The notes beneath the pieces were generated by a model. The model worked only from the letters and a program-made list of their open reading frames with translations. It was not told where the DNA came from and made no database searches. A stretch of 64,000 bases of DNA from a bacterium 1XD42-1 (GTDB lineage: Bacteria > Bacillota > Clostridia > Oscillospirales > Ruminococcaceae): the NCBI GenBank assembly GCA_003612625.1, contig RAZJ01000006.1, positions 1 to 64,000 on the forward strand. Direction: 5' to 3'. The first letter of the stretch is position 1. The number at the start of each line of letters is the position of its first letter. A program made the position numbers and the translations under genes. Shown here piece after piece: positions 51,010-60,066 of the stretch.

Positions 51010-52167
51010 TTATAAATGTTCCACTAAAGCGGTGATCCCGATTTTTACATTTTCTAAGGAGGTCGCTAAATTCATCCGGATAAAGCTGCCAAACTGGTTC
51101 CCGCCAAACCAGTCCCCATAATCAACGGCTAACCGGCATTTGCCTTGTATGGTTTCCTTCATTTTATCCGGAGATAAATAAGCGGCTAAGTCAATCCAGC
51201 AGAGATAAGTCCCTTCTAAGGGGGATACAACGGCTTTAGGCAGGTGTTTCCCCAGTGCTTCTTTTACATATTCATAATTTTCTGCAATCTGCTTTTTAAC
51301 AGCTTCCAGCCAGTTTCCGCCGCCTTCATAAGCGGCTTGGGCTGCCACATATCCAAAAGCATTCCCGCCAGTTACCCGGATGCCTTGCGTATAAGTGTCC
51401 CATTTCTGCCGCAGGGCTTCATCTGGAATGATAACAATGGAATTTTGTGCGCCTGCCAAATTAAAGGTTTTAGAAGGGGCTGTAATGGAAATGCACATGG
51501 ACGGATCTGCCCCTGCCAGATAGGAAGGAATATGCTTGTTTTCCCCGAAAACCAAATCCTGGTGGATTTCATCCGAAATCACAAATACGTGATGCCGTTT
51601 GCAAATGTCAAAAAGCTTTTCTAATTCTTCCTTTTTCCATACCCGCCCCACAGGATTGTGAGGAGAACATAAAATAAATAAAGCAGGCTTGGTTTCTATA
51701 ATTTTTTCCTCAAAGGCTTCAAAAGGAATGGTATATTCCCCATGATGATTCAATAAATCTACGGTAATCAGTTTGCGGTTATTATTTTTTGCCGCATATA
51801 AAAAAGGATAATATACCGGTGTTGTAACAATTACACCATCACCAGGCTCTGTCATAAACTGGATGATCCAGTTGAAAGCAGCCACAACACCGGGAGAAAA
51901 ACGGAGCCATTCTTTTTTAGCCTGATAGCCGTGATGCGTCTGTTCCCAGTTTAAAAAGGCTTCATAATAAGCATCCGGTACCTTGTAATATCCGATTACA
52001 CCTTGTTCTACATAGGTATGAAGGGCCTGCTTCACAGAGAGGGGAACCTGGAAATCCATGTCGGCGACCCACATGGCGTGAAGCCCTTCCTCTCCAAACA
52101 TTTCGCTTTGGCCGTCCCATTTATTACAATTTGTACCCCGCCGGTCTGCATACAAAAGATTTTCCAT
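51010..52167 (-). CDS. MalY/PatB-type cystathionine beta-lyase
   Basis: A 385-residue class I/II fold PLP enzyme. It matches the MalY/PatB group (WVADMDFQVP near the start, PVYYPF, CSPHNPVGRVW, SDEIHQDL), with PLP lysine in APSKTFNLAG. Such enzymes split cystathionine or cysteine to pyruvate, ammonia and a thiol or sulfide, and some act as aminotransferases. AGGAGG lies eleven bases before the ATG. It is transcribed from its own promoter. Confidence 0.92.
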   Translation of the reverse strand: MENLLYADRRGTNCNKWDGQSEMFGEEGLHAMWVADMDFQVPLSVKQALHTYVEQGVIGYYKVPDAYYEAFLNWEQTHHGYQAKKEWLRFSPGVVAAFNWIIQFMTEPGDGVIVTTPVYYPFLYAAKNNNRKLITVDLLNHHGEYTIPFEAFEEKIIETKPALFILCSPHNPVGRVWKKEELEKLFDICKRHHVFVISDEIHQDLVFGENKHIPSYLAGADPSMCISITAPSKTFNLAGAQNSIVIIPDEALRQKWDTYTQGIRVTGGNAFGYVAAQAAYEGGGNWLEAVKKQIAENYEYVKEALGKHLPKAVVSPLEGTYLCWIDLAAYLSPDKMKETIQGKCRLAVDYGDWFGGNQFGSFIRMNLATSLENVKIGITALVEHL

Positions 52168-52198
52168 GATTTTAAATGCCTCCTGTATTTTTCTTTTT

Positions 52199-52207
52199 AT
52201 TATATCA
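52199..52207 (-). promoter_or_regulatory. Extended -10 promoter of the MalY-type gene
   Basis: Minus-strand TGA-TATAAT, an extended -10 without a clear -35, about 30 bases before the start. Confidence 0.45.
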
Positions 52208-52303
52208 TATTTTTCCGGCCAGATGGGATATTGGTAGGAACCCTAAAAATACAGCCTGTTATTTAGGCATTTTACCAAAAAAATTGTATTTTACAGATTA
52301 TAA

Positions 52304-52332
52304 TTGACATTTTTCCATACAACTGCTATGAT
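52304..52332 (+). promoter_or_regulatory. Promoter of the antiterminator/PTS operon
   Basis: Perfect TTGACA, a 17-bp spacer and TATGAT. Confidence 0.8.
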
Positions 52333-52350
52333 ATAAAAAATTGATTTGTT

Positions 52351-52381
52351 GGAATGTTACCATTTTTTTATGGGCTTGACC
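52351..52381 (+). promoter_or_regulatory. RAT-like RNA antiterminator target
   Basis: GGAATGTTACCAT, then ATGGGCTTGACC, reproduces the bulged-hairpin layout GG..TGTTAC / GGC...ACC bound by LicT/SacY-type proteins. It starts about 12 bases after the predicted transcription start and lies before the LicT-type gene itself, pointing to autoregulation. Confidence 0.6.
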
Positions 52382-52465
52382 AACTCTGTTGCTTTCTTAC
52401 CTGATAGATTTGGGTAGGATGTAATAGGGCTGGTTTATTTTTTGGCGGAAAGAGGCGAAAACTCA

Positions 52466-53314
52466 TTGCGGATTAAAAAAGTCATCAATAATAATATCCT
52501 CTGCGCCGTTGACGAAAAAGGCAATGAGATGATCGTTACTGGAAAAGGCCTTGGTTTTAAACGGAAAATCGGGGAACATATCGATCCGGCTTTGGTGGAA
52601 AAAACCTACCATATGGAGGGAAAGGCAGAACAGCGGAAGCTGCGGGAGCTGTTTGAAGAAATTCCTCTGGAGCATTTAAAGCTGACACAGGATTTAATTG
52701 ATTTTATCAAAACGCAGGTTGCTTCCAAACTCAATGAATCTTTATTGATTACCTTGGCGGACCATATCAGCTTTGCCATAAAGCGCAAACAGGAAGGAAT
52801 GGAATTCAGCAATCCCCTTCAGGGGGCAATTATGTGTTATTATCCTACGGAATACCGTTTGGGGCAATACTGCCTGAAAGTCATCCGGGAAGAAACCCAG
52901 ATCGATTTATGTGAAAGTGAAGCTGCATTTATTGCCCTCCATATTGTCAATGCGGAATTAAATACAAATATGAGCACCATGTATGATATTACCCGGCTCA
53001 TAGAAGGGGCTTTGATTGTAGTGGAATACTACTATCAGAAAACCTTTGACCGGGAATCATTGGATTTCAACCGCTTTGTAGTCCATTTATGTTATTTTGC
53101 CCAGCGGCTGTTCCAGGATAAAACCATTCAGCCGGAAACCGACGGACAGGATGCTTCTTTTCATCAAATGATCGCCATTAGCTGCAAAAAACATTACCAG
53201 TGTGCCCTGCGTATTGCCGATTACGTCCGGAATACCTATCAGAAAGAATTATCCCAGGAGGAATTGACGTATCTTACCATCCATTTGAAACGAATCAATA
53301 TGGGCGGGGCATAA
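52466..53314 (+). CDS. LicT/BglG-family transcription antiterminator
   Basis: A 282-residue antiterminator: an N-terminal RNA-binding CAT domain (RIKKVINNNILCAVDEKGNE, then GFKRKIGEHID), then PRD1 and PRD2 with regulatory histidines in LADHISFAI, LQGAIMCYYPTEYRLG, FVVHLCYFAQRL and TIHLKRI. PTS proteins phosphorylate these histidines to switch it. I chose TTG 52466, ten bases after AAAGAGG, because it gives the normal CAT N-terminus. It precedes a glucose-type PTS gene. Confidence 0.93.
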   Translation: MRIKKVINNNILCAVDEKGNEMIVTGKGLGFKRKIGEHIDPALVEKTYHMEGKAEQRKLRELFEEIPLEHLKLTQDLIDFIKTQVASKLNESLLITLADHISFAIKRKQEGMEFSNPLQGAIMCYYPTEYRLGQYCLKVIREETQIDLCESEAAFIALHIVNAELNTNMSTMYDITRLIEGALIVVEYYYQKTFDRESLDFNRFVVHLCYFAQRLFQDKTIQPETDGQDASFHQMIAISCKKHYQCALRIADYVRNTYQKELSQEELTYLTIHLKRINMGGA

Positions 53315-53342
53315 TAAAAAATATAAGACGGGAATTTGTTTG

Positions 53343-53371
53343 TTTTTAAACTGGATTGTCAGTTTTAAAAA
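53343..53371 (+). terminator. Hairpin before the PTS gene
   Basis: TTTTTAAACTG pairs with CAGTTTTAAAAA and is followed by T-rich sequence and the ribosome site. It may be a weak terminator; no second RAT is visible beside it. Confidence 0.45.
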
Positions 53372-53401
53372 AGATTATTTTATTTTTTAGGAGGCTGTGC
53401 T

Positions 53402-55540
53402 ATGAAGGACAAGATCTTTGGCGTTTTACAGCGGGTAGGCAGATCGTTTATGCTTCCCATTGCCCTGCTCCCTGTGGCAGGCTTGCTGCTGGGTATCGGC
53501 AGTTCTTTTACCAACCAGACCATGCTGGAAACCTATAATTTGACAGGCTTTATTTACGAAGGCGGTATACTTTATACAATTTTGGACATCATGAATCAGT
53601 GTGGCAGTGCGGTATTTAATAACCTTGCATTGCTTTTTGCCATGGGCGTTGCCATTGGCATGGCAAAAAAAGAAAAAGAAGTAGCTGCTTTATCTGGCGC
53701 AATTGCTTATCTCGTTATGAATACGGCAATTTCTGCTATGATTACGGCCCGGGGCGGCGTTGAAGCAATGGCTCCAAACTCCACCGCCTCTACATTGGGT
53801 ATTACAACCCTGCAAATGGGCGTTTTCGGTGGCATTGTTGTGGGCCTTGGCGTTGCGGCACTCCATAACAAATTCTATAAAATCCAGCTTCCCCAGGTCC
53901 TTTCTTTCTTTGGCGGCACCCGGTTTGTCCCTATTGTTTCTACGGCTGTATTTGTTGTTGTCGGTATCTTAATGTTTTTCCTTTGGCCCATTGTCCAAAC
54001 CGGTATCGCTATGCTGGGAAATTTGGTTATCCATTCCGGCTATGTAGGCACTTGGATTTATGGTATTCTGGAACGGGCTTTGATTCCTTTCGGACTGCAC
54101 CATGTATTTTATATGCCCTTCTGGCAGACTGCCGTGGGCGGTACGGCTGTTATTGACGGCGTTACCATCCAGGGCGCACAGAATATCTTTTTTGCGGAAC
54201 TGGCTTCCAGGGCAACCGAAGTATTCTCCGTTTCCGCCACCCGCTTTATGGCTGGGAAGTTCCCCTTTATGATCTTTGGCCTGCCAGGTGCAGCCCTTGC
54301 CATGTACCGGGCCGCTAATCCGGAAAAACGTAAAATTGCAGGCGGCCTGCTGATTTCCGCGGCCCTTACTGCCATGCTTACAGGCATTACAGAACCTTTG
54401 GAATTTACGTTCCTGTTTGTAGCCCCGGCAATGTATGCAGTCCACTGCGTTTATGCCGGCCTGTCCTATATGCTGATGCATATTTTTAATGTGGGCGTTG
54501 GCATGACCTTCTCCGGCGGTATCATTGACTTAACCCTGTTTGGCATTTTGCAGGGCAATGCAAAAACCCACTGGATTTGGGTTGTCCTTGTGGGCCTGGT
54601 TTATTTCTGCCTGTATTATCTGACTTTCTATTTCATGATCGTGAAAATGGATCTCAAAACGCCGGGCAGGGAAGCAGATGACGAGGAAACGAAACTCTTT
54701 ACGCGTTCTGACTTTAAAGCAAAAACAGGCGTTGGTCCTGACGGAGCAGCTTCCGCTTCCGTATCCGATCCCGTTTCAGCCCTCATTTTAAAAGGGTTAG
54801 GTGGTAAAGCAAACCTTTCTGATGTGGACTGCTGTGCAACCCGTCTGCGTGTTACGGTTATCGATCCCAATAAAGTTTCGGATGCTTTGCTGAAACAGTC
54901 CGGTGCTTCCGGTGTAATCCATAAAGGCAATGGCGTTCAGGCTGTTTATGGGCCGCAGGTTGCCGTGATTAAATCCAATTTAGTGGACTTTATGGAAACA
55001 CCGGAATCTGATCATTTGGACAATCTGGCTGCTGCTCCAGCCCCGGCACCTGCCGCTGCTGCCCCGTCAAAAGAAGCTCCGTCAAAAGATACCATTTTGA
55101 GCGCTCCTATGAATGGCCAGGTAATCCCCATTGCAGAAGTACAGGATGAAGTTTTTGCAACCTGTGTTCTGGGAGAAGGCATTGCAATAGAACCTTCGGA
55201 AGGAAAGCTGTATGCTCCGGCAGATGGCGTGATAGATAACGTTTTTGATACGAAACATGCAATAGGCATCCTGACGGAAGATGGCGTAGAAATCCTGCTC
55301 CATATTGGGATCAATACCGTCCAATTAAACGGTGCCCATTTTGAGCTTCATGTGGAAAAGGAACAACAGGTGAAAAAAGGTGATTTACTGATTTCGTTTG
55401 ATCAGGATGCGATCCGGGCTGCTGGTTATTTATGCACCACGCCTATGATCGTCTGCAATACAGATGATTACCAGAGCATCACCCCAATCGCCCAAGGCGG
55501 AATCCAAGCAGGGACTCCTTTGCTGGAGGTAAAAGGATAA
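53402..55540 (+). CDS. PTS glucose/maltose-type EIICBA transporter
   Basis: A 712-residue phosphotransferase permease that imports and phosphorylates a hexose or related sugar. The order is EIIC with about ten helices (residues 1-420, GITEPLEFTFLF motif), EIIB with phospho-cysteine in DCCATRLRV, an Ala/Pro linker, and EIIA with phospho-histidine in LLHIGINTV. It belongs to the glucose/maltose/N-acetylglucosamine family; the exact sugar is open. GGAGG precedes the ATG. It lies between its antiterminator and an HPr gene. Confidence 0.94.
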   Translation: MKDKIFGVLQRVGRSFMLPIALLPVAGLLLGIGSSFTNQTMLETYNLTGFIYEGGILYTILDIMNQCGSAVFNNLALLFAMGVAIGMAKKEKEVAALSGAIAYLVMNTAISAMITARGGVEAMAPNSTASTLGITTLQMGVFGGIVVGLGVAALHNKFYKIQLPQVLSFFGGTRFVPIVSTAVFVVVGILMFFLWPIVQTGIAMLGNLVIHSGYVGTWIYGILERALIPFGLHHVFYMPFWQTAVGGTAVIDGVTIQGAQNIFFAELASRATEVFSVSATRFMAGKFPFMIFGLPGAALAMYRAANPEKRKIAGGLLISAALTAMLTGITEPLEFTFLFVAPAMYAVHCVYAGLSYMLMHIFNVGVGMTFSGGIIDLTLFGILQGNAKTHWIWVVLVGLVYFCLYYLTFYFMIVKMDLKTPGREADDEETKLFTRSDFKAKTGVGPDGAASASVSDPVSALILKGLGGKANLSDVDCCATRLRVTVIDPNKVSDALLKQSGASGVIHKGNGVQAVYGPQVAVIKSNLVDFMETPESDHLDNLAAAPAPAPAAAAPSKEAPSKDTILSAPMNGQVIPIAEVQDEVFATCVLGEGIAIEPSEGKLYAPADGVIDNVFDTKHAIGILTEDGVEILLHIGINTVQLNGAHFELHVEKEQQVKKGDLLISFDQDAIRAAGYLCTTPMIVCNTDDYQSITPIAQGGIQAGTPLLEVKG

Positions 55541-55567
55541 TCAATTAGAAAGGAAGTTTTGCCTTTT

Positions 55568-55828
55568 ATGAAACAATTTTCTTATGTTATTACAGATCCT
55601 GTGGGAATCCATGCCCGTCCTGCCGGAATGCTGGTGAAAGCTGCAAAAGCTTTGGACAGCACCATAACCATAGAAAAAACAGGCGGGAAATCGGCCACAG
55701 CAACCAAGCTGATGGCAGTTATGGGATTAGGGATCAAGCAGGGTGACGAGGTAACGGTTACAATAGACGGCGGCAATGAGGAGGCCAATCTGCAAACCAT
55801 GGAACAGTTCTTCCAGGATCATTTATAA
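55568..55828 (+). CDS. ptsH: Phosphocarrier protein HPr without regulatory Ser46
   Basis: An 86-residue HPr with active His15 in GIHARPAG, which passes phosphate from enzyme I to the EIIA domain. With a one-residue insertion near residue 40, the place of the regulatory Ser46 of Bacillus HPr is taken by Lys47 (ATATKLMAVMGLG), so control by HPr kinase is unlikely. I chose ATG 55568 after AAAGGAAG. It lies 27 bases behind the EIICBA gene, and no ptsI follows. Confidence 0.94.
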   Translation: MKQFSYVITDPVGIHARPAGMLVKAAKALDSTITIEKTGGKSATATKLMAVMGLGIKQGDEVTVTIDGGNEEANLQTMEQFFQDHL

Positions 55829-55860
55829 TAAAATTGCCGCAAAAGAACCAGATGAAATTA

Positions 55861-55898
55861 AAAAAGGCACAGGGAACGGGCTCCCTGTGCCTTTTTTC
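55861..55898. terminator. Bidirectional terminator
   Basis: A GGCACAGGGA/TCCCTGTGCC stem flanked by A6 and T6 ends both the PTS operon and the leftward glycosyltransferase gene. Confidence 0.92.
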
Positions 55899-55913
55899 TG
55901 TCCTGTTATTTTA

Positions 55914-57350
55914 TCAAGCTTCGTTTTCCTGTTCCGGATTTTGCCGGATGGCAGGATCGGTAATGGAATGGGCGGCCTGTATGGCGTAACGCTTCGCCGG
56001 GCTCATAGGCAGGAATTTTTTCATTTTGCGGCTTGTATAATGGATTCTTGTTTTGATCCGTTTTCCCTGCTTCCGGTAGCGGCGGTAAATATGCCGGATT
56101 TTCCGTTTGGCCCGTAGGGTAATATCTTCCCGGACACGCTGAACGTTCTCAAAGAAAATTTCATTTTTCGGAAGCATATCCTGTTTCTTTTCATAATTTT
56201 CCAGTACGTTCCCATAACGGCGGTAAGCTTTTGTTACGGCATCTTCCCAGGACAGGTAAACCTTTTCTCCGGCATTTTCCCCAATCTGCCGCAGCCCTTC
56301 TAAATTCCGGCAGGCCGCGGTAATTCCCTGGGCTATGCTTTCCGGGGTTTCTTCTGTTAATATGCCGGTTTCCCCGTCTGTAACGCCTTCCGCCGCACAA
56401 CTGCCGCGTACCAGAAGGCTGGGGCAGCTGCAGGCCGCCGCTTCTTTTACAACAAGCCCGCTGGTATCGTATGTGGAGGGGAATAAAAATAAATCTGCTG
56501 TGCTGAAATAAGCTTTCAGAAGCTTCCGGTCCCGGATCATCCCCGGGAAAATACAGCAGCCTTCTAATTGCAGGCTTTGGGTATATGCCTGGATTTCTGA
56601 AAGATCCGCGCCGCTGCCTGCAAAAATCATTTGGAACTGCAAGCCGGCATCTTTTACAAGCTTCAGGCTGTCTAAAATGAGCTGGATATTTTTATACCAC
56701 ATCATCCGCCCCACAAATAAAAAAGTCGGCAGATCTTCTTTTAAACCATGCAGAGCGCGGATTTCCTGGATTTCATCCTTTCCGGACCGGCCCTTGGGGA
56801 AATCCGCGCCATTTTCCATAATGATATAATCCCCTTCAAAGCCTAAGCTTCTCAGGTTTTCCCCGGCCCCCCGGGATACGGCCCATACTTCATCACAGGC
56901 GTTAATATTCGATAAAACAAATTTGATGGAAGCACTGCGTACCGGGTTAAGGGCCACCCGTTTTTCAATGTCAATATCAAATTTTGTATGGTAAGTAAAT
57001 ACCATAGGAGCATCCGTCTGGTGCCGCAGGACCCGGCCTAATACAGTGGAAATAAAAGGGCAGTGGGTATGGATTAAATCAATGTTGTATCCTTCTAAAC
57101 GCTTGATCACCCGGGGATCAAAAGGATAGCCTGCCCGGTATCCCAGCCGCTTGCTGATATAAGCGCTGGGATACCGTACCACGTCAAAAGCGTAATGATC
57201 TGCGGTATCCGGATACCATGGTGTAGCAACTACGGCTGTTCCATGATCCTGCTGGATAAACCGGGCATAATTTGCGGCTGTATTAGCTACGCCATCTATC
57301 GTAGGCGGGAAAGAATCATTGAAAAGGCCGATTGTCAGGCCATTTGCCAT
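55914..57350 (-). CDS. Family 4 glycosyltransferase
   Basis: A 478-residue GT-B enzyme: N-domain IGLFNDSFPPTIDGVANTAA, acceptor-side LIHTHCPF and TYHTKFD, donor-side FVGRMMWYKNIQL and the EX7E-type region (FLFPSTYDTSGLVVKEAAAC). This is the pattern of 1,2-diacylglycerol or related lipid glucosyltransferases such as those making glycolipid anchors. The last 90 residues are strongly basic (KRKIRHIYRRYRKQGKRIK), which would favour contact with acidic membranes. AAGGAGG lies ten bases before the ATG. Confidence 0.9.
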   Translation of the reverse strand: MANGLTIGLFNDSFPPTIDGVANTAANYARFIQQDHGTAVVATPWYPDTADHYAFDVVRYPSAYISKRLGYRAGYPFDPRVIKRLEGYNIDLIHTHCPFISTVLGRVLRHQTDAPMVFTYHTKFDIDIEKRVALNPVRSASIKFVLSNINACDEVWAVSRGAGENLRSLGFEGDYIIMENGADFPKGRSGKDEIQEIRALHGLKEDLPTFLFVGRMMWYKNIQLILDSLKLVKDAGLQFQMIFAGSGADLSEIQAYTQSLQLEGCCIFPGMIRDRKLLKAYFSTADLFLFPSTYDTSGLVVKEAAACSCPSLLVRGSCAAEGVTDGETGILTEETPESIAQGITAACRNLEGLRQIGENAGEKVYLSWEDAVTKAYRRYGNVLENYEKKQDMLPKNEIFFENVQRVREDITLRAKRKIRHIYRRYRKQGKRIKTRIHYTSRKMKKFLPMSPAKRYAIQAAHSITDPAIRQNPEQENEA

Positions 57351-57497
57351 AAATAAGAAGCCTCCTTGCCGGGCAAAGTCCAGAATTTTTTTCCAATTTC
57401 TATTTCCAAGTATAGTACCCTTGTATTGAAAAATCCAGTCCTTAATTTTTAAAGGAGTGTAAACAAAGGGGGACTTCTGTTAATGGTTCTAATCGGT

Positions 57498-59000
57498 CTA
57501 GTCTAATATGGACAATGTAATTTCATAAGGGGAATCACAGGCATTTTGCAAGGGTGCTTCCTTTTTGTATTTATTGACAGCAGCCTGGCTTTTATTGACT
57601 GGCTGTAAGGTTCCGGCGCCGGCTACGCAGCCTCCCGGACAGGCCATGCCTTCCAGCAGATAGCCGTCATATTTCCCTGCCGCTGCCACTTGCAGCATTT
57701 TACGGCATTCATTCAAGCCCTGGGTGGAAACAACCTTCATTTCACGGGAAGGATCAATCCTTTTTACTGCGTCTACCACAGCCTGGGCAACGCCGCCTGT
57801 AACGGCAAACCCGCGTCCTGCTTCTGTGGCTTCCTCTAAAGGCGTTTCTGTTAAACTGTCAAAATCTACGTTTTTCGCTTCAAACATCCCCATGACTTCT
57901 TCAAAGGTCAAAACAAAATCGACGTCACTGCGGATGGTCCGGCGGCTGGCTTCCAGCTTCTTAGCGGCGCAGGGGCCGATAAAACAGATTTTACAGCCTT
58001 TATGCTTTTTCTTCTGCAAACGGGCCGTCAGCACCATTGGCGTTAGGGCCATGGAAATATAGGGGGCCAATTTAGGGAACAGTTTTTTTGCCATAACGGA
58101 CCAGGAAGGACAGCAGGAGGTTGCCATAAAAGGCTGTTCGGCAGGGACGGCACGTAAAAAGTCCTTTGCTTCTTCAATGGTGCATAAGTCTGCGCCAACA
58201 GCAACTTCGGCTACATGGTCAAAGCCAAGGGCCTGGAAAGCAGAGTTTAATTTTTCCGGCGTGACGGCAGGCCCAAACTGGCCCACAAAAGCAGGCGCTA
58301 CAATAGCAATGACCTGATCCCCCTGCTTAATGGACTGGATGAGCTGGAAAATCTGCCCTTTATCGGCAATGGCGCCAAAGGGGCAGTTGACCAGGCACAT
58401 GCCGCAGGATACACATTTTTCCGGATCAATTTTGGCGTGGCCGTGTTCATCACTGGTAATGGCATTCATGCCGCAGGCTTTTGCGCAGGGGCGTTCCATT
58501 TTCAGGATGGCCCCATAAGGGCATACATCTTTGCAGCGGCCGCATTTCACGCATTTTGACTGGTCAATATAGGAACGGCCATGGACAATGGAAATAGCCC
58601 CTTTTGGACAGACTTCTTTGCAGGACTGCTCCAGACAGCACTGGCAGGAATCGGTCACATGGAACATTTTGTCCGGGCAGGCATGGCAGGCAAAACTGAT
58701 AATGTTAATCAGCGGCGGCTCAAAAAATTTTTCAGCCACAACACTGTCTTCTACCCCGTCGGAAAGCAAAGCATGCTTGTCCGCTGGGCGCAATGGCAGG
58801 CCCATAGCCAAACGGATACGTTCTCCGATAATCGCCCGTTCTAAGAAAATGGATTCCCGATAGCTGGCAGTTTCTCCAGGCAGGATTTTATAAGGCAGTT
58901 CATCAATACGGGAATAGTCCCCGCCTTCATAAGCAAGACGGGCGACTTCTGTAAATACTTTGCGGCGGATATCGGTGACGGAAGAATAAATCCCTCTCAT
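57498..59000 (-). CDS. [FeFe] hydrogenase, group B type
   Basis: A 500-residue iron-only hydrogenase. After a helical N-terminal part of about 100 residues come Cys clusters for [4Fe-4S] centres (CQCCLEQSCKEVCP, CVKCGRCKDVCP, CVSCGMCLVNCP) and then the H-cluster loops TSCCPSW, GPCAAKK and MACPGGCVAGAG. The N-terminal sequence and the loop forms place it in the poorly studied group B rather than with classical HydA. It probably exchanges electrons with ferredoxin; direction is unknown. The maturases hydEFG are not in the window. It has its own promoter. Confidence 0.92.
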   Translation of the reverse strand: MRGIYSSVTDIRRKVFTEVARLAYEGGDYSRIDELPYKILPGETASYRESIFLERAIIGERIRLAMGLPLRPADKHALLSDGVEDSVVAEKFFEPPLINIISFACHACPDKMFHVTDSCQCCLEQSCKEVCPKGAISIVHGRSYIDQSKCVKCGRCKDVCPYGAILKMERPCAKACGMNAITSDEHGHAKIDPEKCVSCGMCLVNCPFGAIADKGQIFQLIQSIKQGDQVIAIVAPAFVGQFGPAVTPEKLNSAFQALGFDHVAEVAVGADLCTIEEAKDFLRAVPAEQPFMATSCCPSWSVMAKKLFPKLAPYISMALTPMVLTARLQKKKHKGCKICFIGPCAAKKLEASRRTIRSDVDFVLTFEEVMGMFEAKNVDFDSLTETPLEEATEAGRGFAVTGGVAQAVVDAVKRIDPSREMKVVSTQGLNECRKMLQVAAAGKYDGYLLEGMACPGGCVAGAGTLQPVNKSQAAVNKYKKEAPLQNACDSPYEITLSILD

Positions 59001-59053
59001 AATAACTAGGACTCCTTTCTTTTACTGGCAGGGGTGATTTTAATACTACTATT

Positions 59054-59082
59054 ATTATCAGAGATTGTTAAGTTTTTGTCAA
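59054..59082 (-). promoter_or_regulatory. Promoter of the hydrogenase gene
   Basis: Minus-strand TTGACA, a 17-bp spacer and GATAAT, about 55 bases before the start. The 300-base gap 59001-59304 holds this promoter and the divergent pyrK promoter and nothing else recognisable. Confidence 0.7.
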
Positions 59083-59223
59083 CCCTTTTACAGCCTGCTT
59101 CCTTATAAAATTTTTATATCAATTCCGTCCTTTAATCCGTCAAAAATCTTCCGTCTTTTTTCTCCTTTTTATTCAGTATGGTGTAAATTTCCCAGGATAT
59201 TCTTGAAATCCACTTGAAGCACA

Positions 59224-59252
59224 TTGCGAACCGGCAAAAATCATAGTATAAT
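59224..59252 (+). promoter_or_regulatory. Promoter of the pyrK-pyrD operon
   Basis: TTGCGA, a 17-bp spacer and perfect TATAAT, about 50 bases before pyrK. Confidence 0.7.
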
Positions 59253-59304
59253 ATTCCTAACTGAAATTTTTTATATGGACCCCCTGAATGGAAAGGATGG
59301 CTGT

Positions 59305-60066
59305 ATGGCGTATTTGCAGGGAAGTTTCCCGATCATTCAAAAACAACAGTTTAATTCAGATACTTATAGCTTTTATATCCGCTGTCCGGAGATGGCAGCA
59401 CAAACAGTCCCGGGACAGTTTGTCAATTTAAAAATACCGGGCTTTTCTTTGCGGCGGCCCATTTCGGTCTGCCAGCGGGATGATGAAGTTTTACGGCTGG
59501 TGTTCCAAATCCGCGGCGAAGGCACAAAAGAATTAGCAGCGCTGGAACCAGGAATGAAAGCCGATTTATTAGGCCCGTTGGGAAACGGCTTTCCCCAGCT
59601 CCCCCCAAAAGCCAAAGTCATTCTGGCAGGAGGCGGAATCGGTGTGCCGCCTTTGCTTGCCCTGGCCCAGGTATATGGCAGAAATGCAACAGCCCTTTTA
59701 GGGTTCCGGAACAAAGAAAGCTTGATTTTAGAAGGGGAATTTGCTGCGGAATGTGATACCCGGGTAGCCACAGATGACGGTTCCTTTGGCTACCATGGAT
59801 TTGTAACCGGCCTGCTGGAAAGGCGCCTTTCCGAAGGCCCGGCTGATATGATTTTTGCCTGCGGCCCCTTGGCAATGCTGAAAGGGATTGCAGATATAGC
59901 GGAAAAAAATCAAATCCCTTGTAAAGTTTCCGTAGAGGAACGGATGGCCTGCGGAATCGGGGCATGTCTGGTATGTGCCTGCCGGACCGTCCGGGATGGG
60001 AAAGAAATTTATTCCCATGTTTGTACCGATGGGCCTGTATTTGACAGCAGGGAGGTTGTATTATGA
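59305..60066 (+). CDS. pyrK: Dihydroorotate dehydrogenase electron-transfer subunit
   Basis: A 253-residue flavin/iron-sulfur protein that passes electrons from PyrD to NAD. It has the FAD motif LRRPISV, the NAD-side GGGIGVPPLLAL and the [2Fe-2S] cysteines CGIGACLVCAC plus a later SHVCTDGP. I chose ATG 59305 after GAAAGGAT; an ATG ten codons earlier has no ribosome site. It overlaps pyrD by four bases. Confidence 0.94.
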   Translation: MAYLQGSFPIIQKQQFNSDTYSFYIRCPEMAAQTVPGQFVNLKIPGFSLRRPISVCQRDDEVLRLVFQIRGEGTKELAALEPGMKADLLGPLGNGFPQLPPKAKVILAGGGIGVPPLLALAQVYGRNATALLGFRNKESLILEGEFAAECDTRVATDDGSFGYHGFVTGLLERRLSEGPADMIFACGPLAMLKGIADIAEKNQIPCKVSVEERMACGIGACLVCACRTVRDGKEIYSHVCTDGPVFDSREVVL

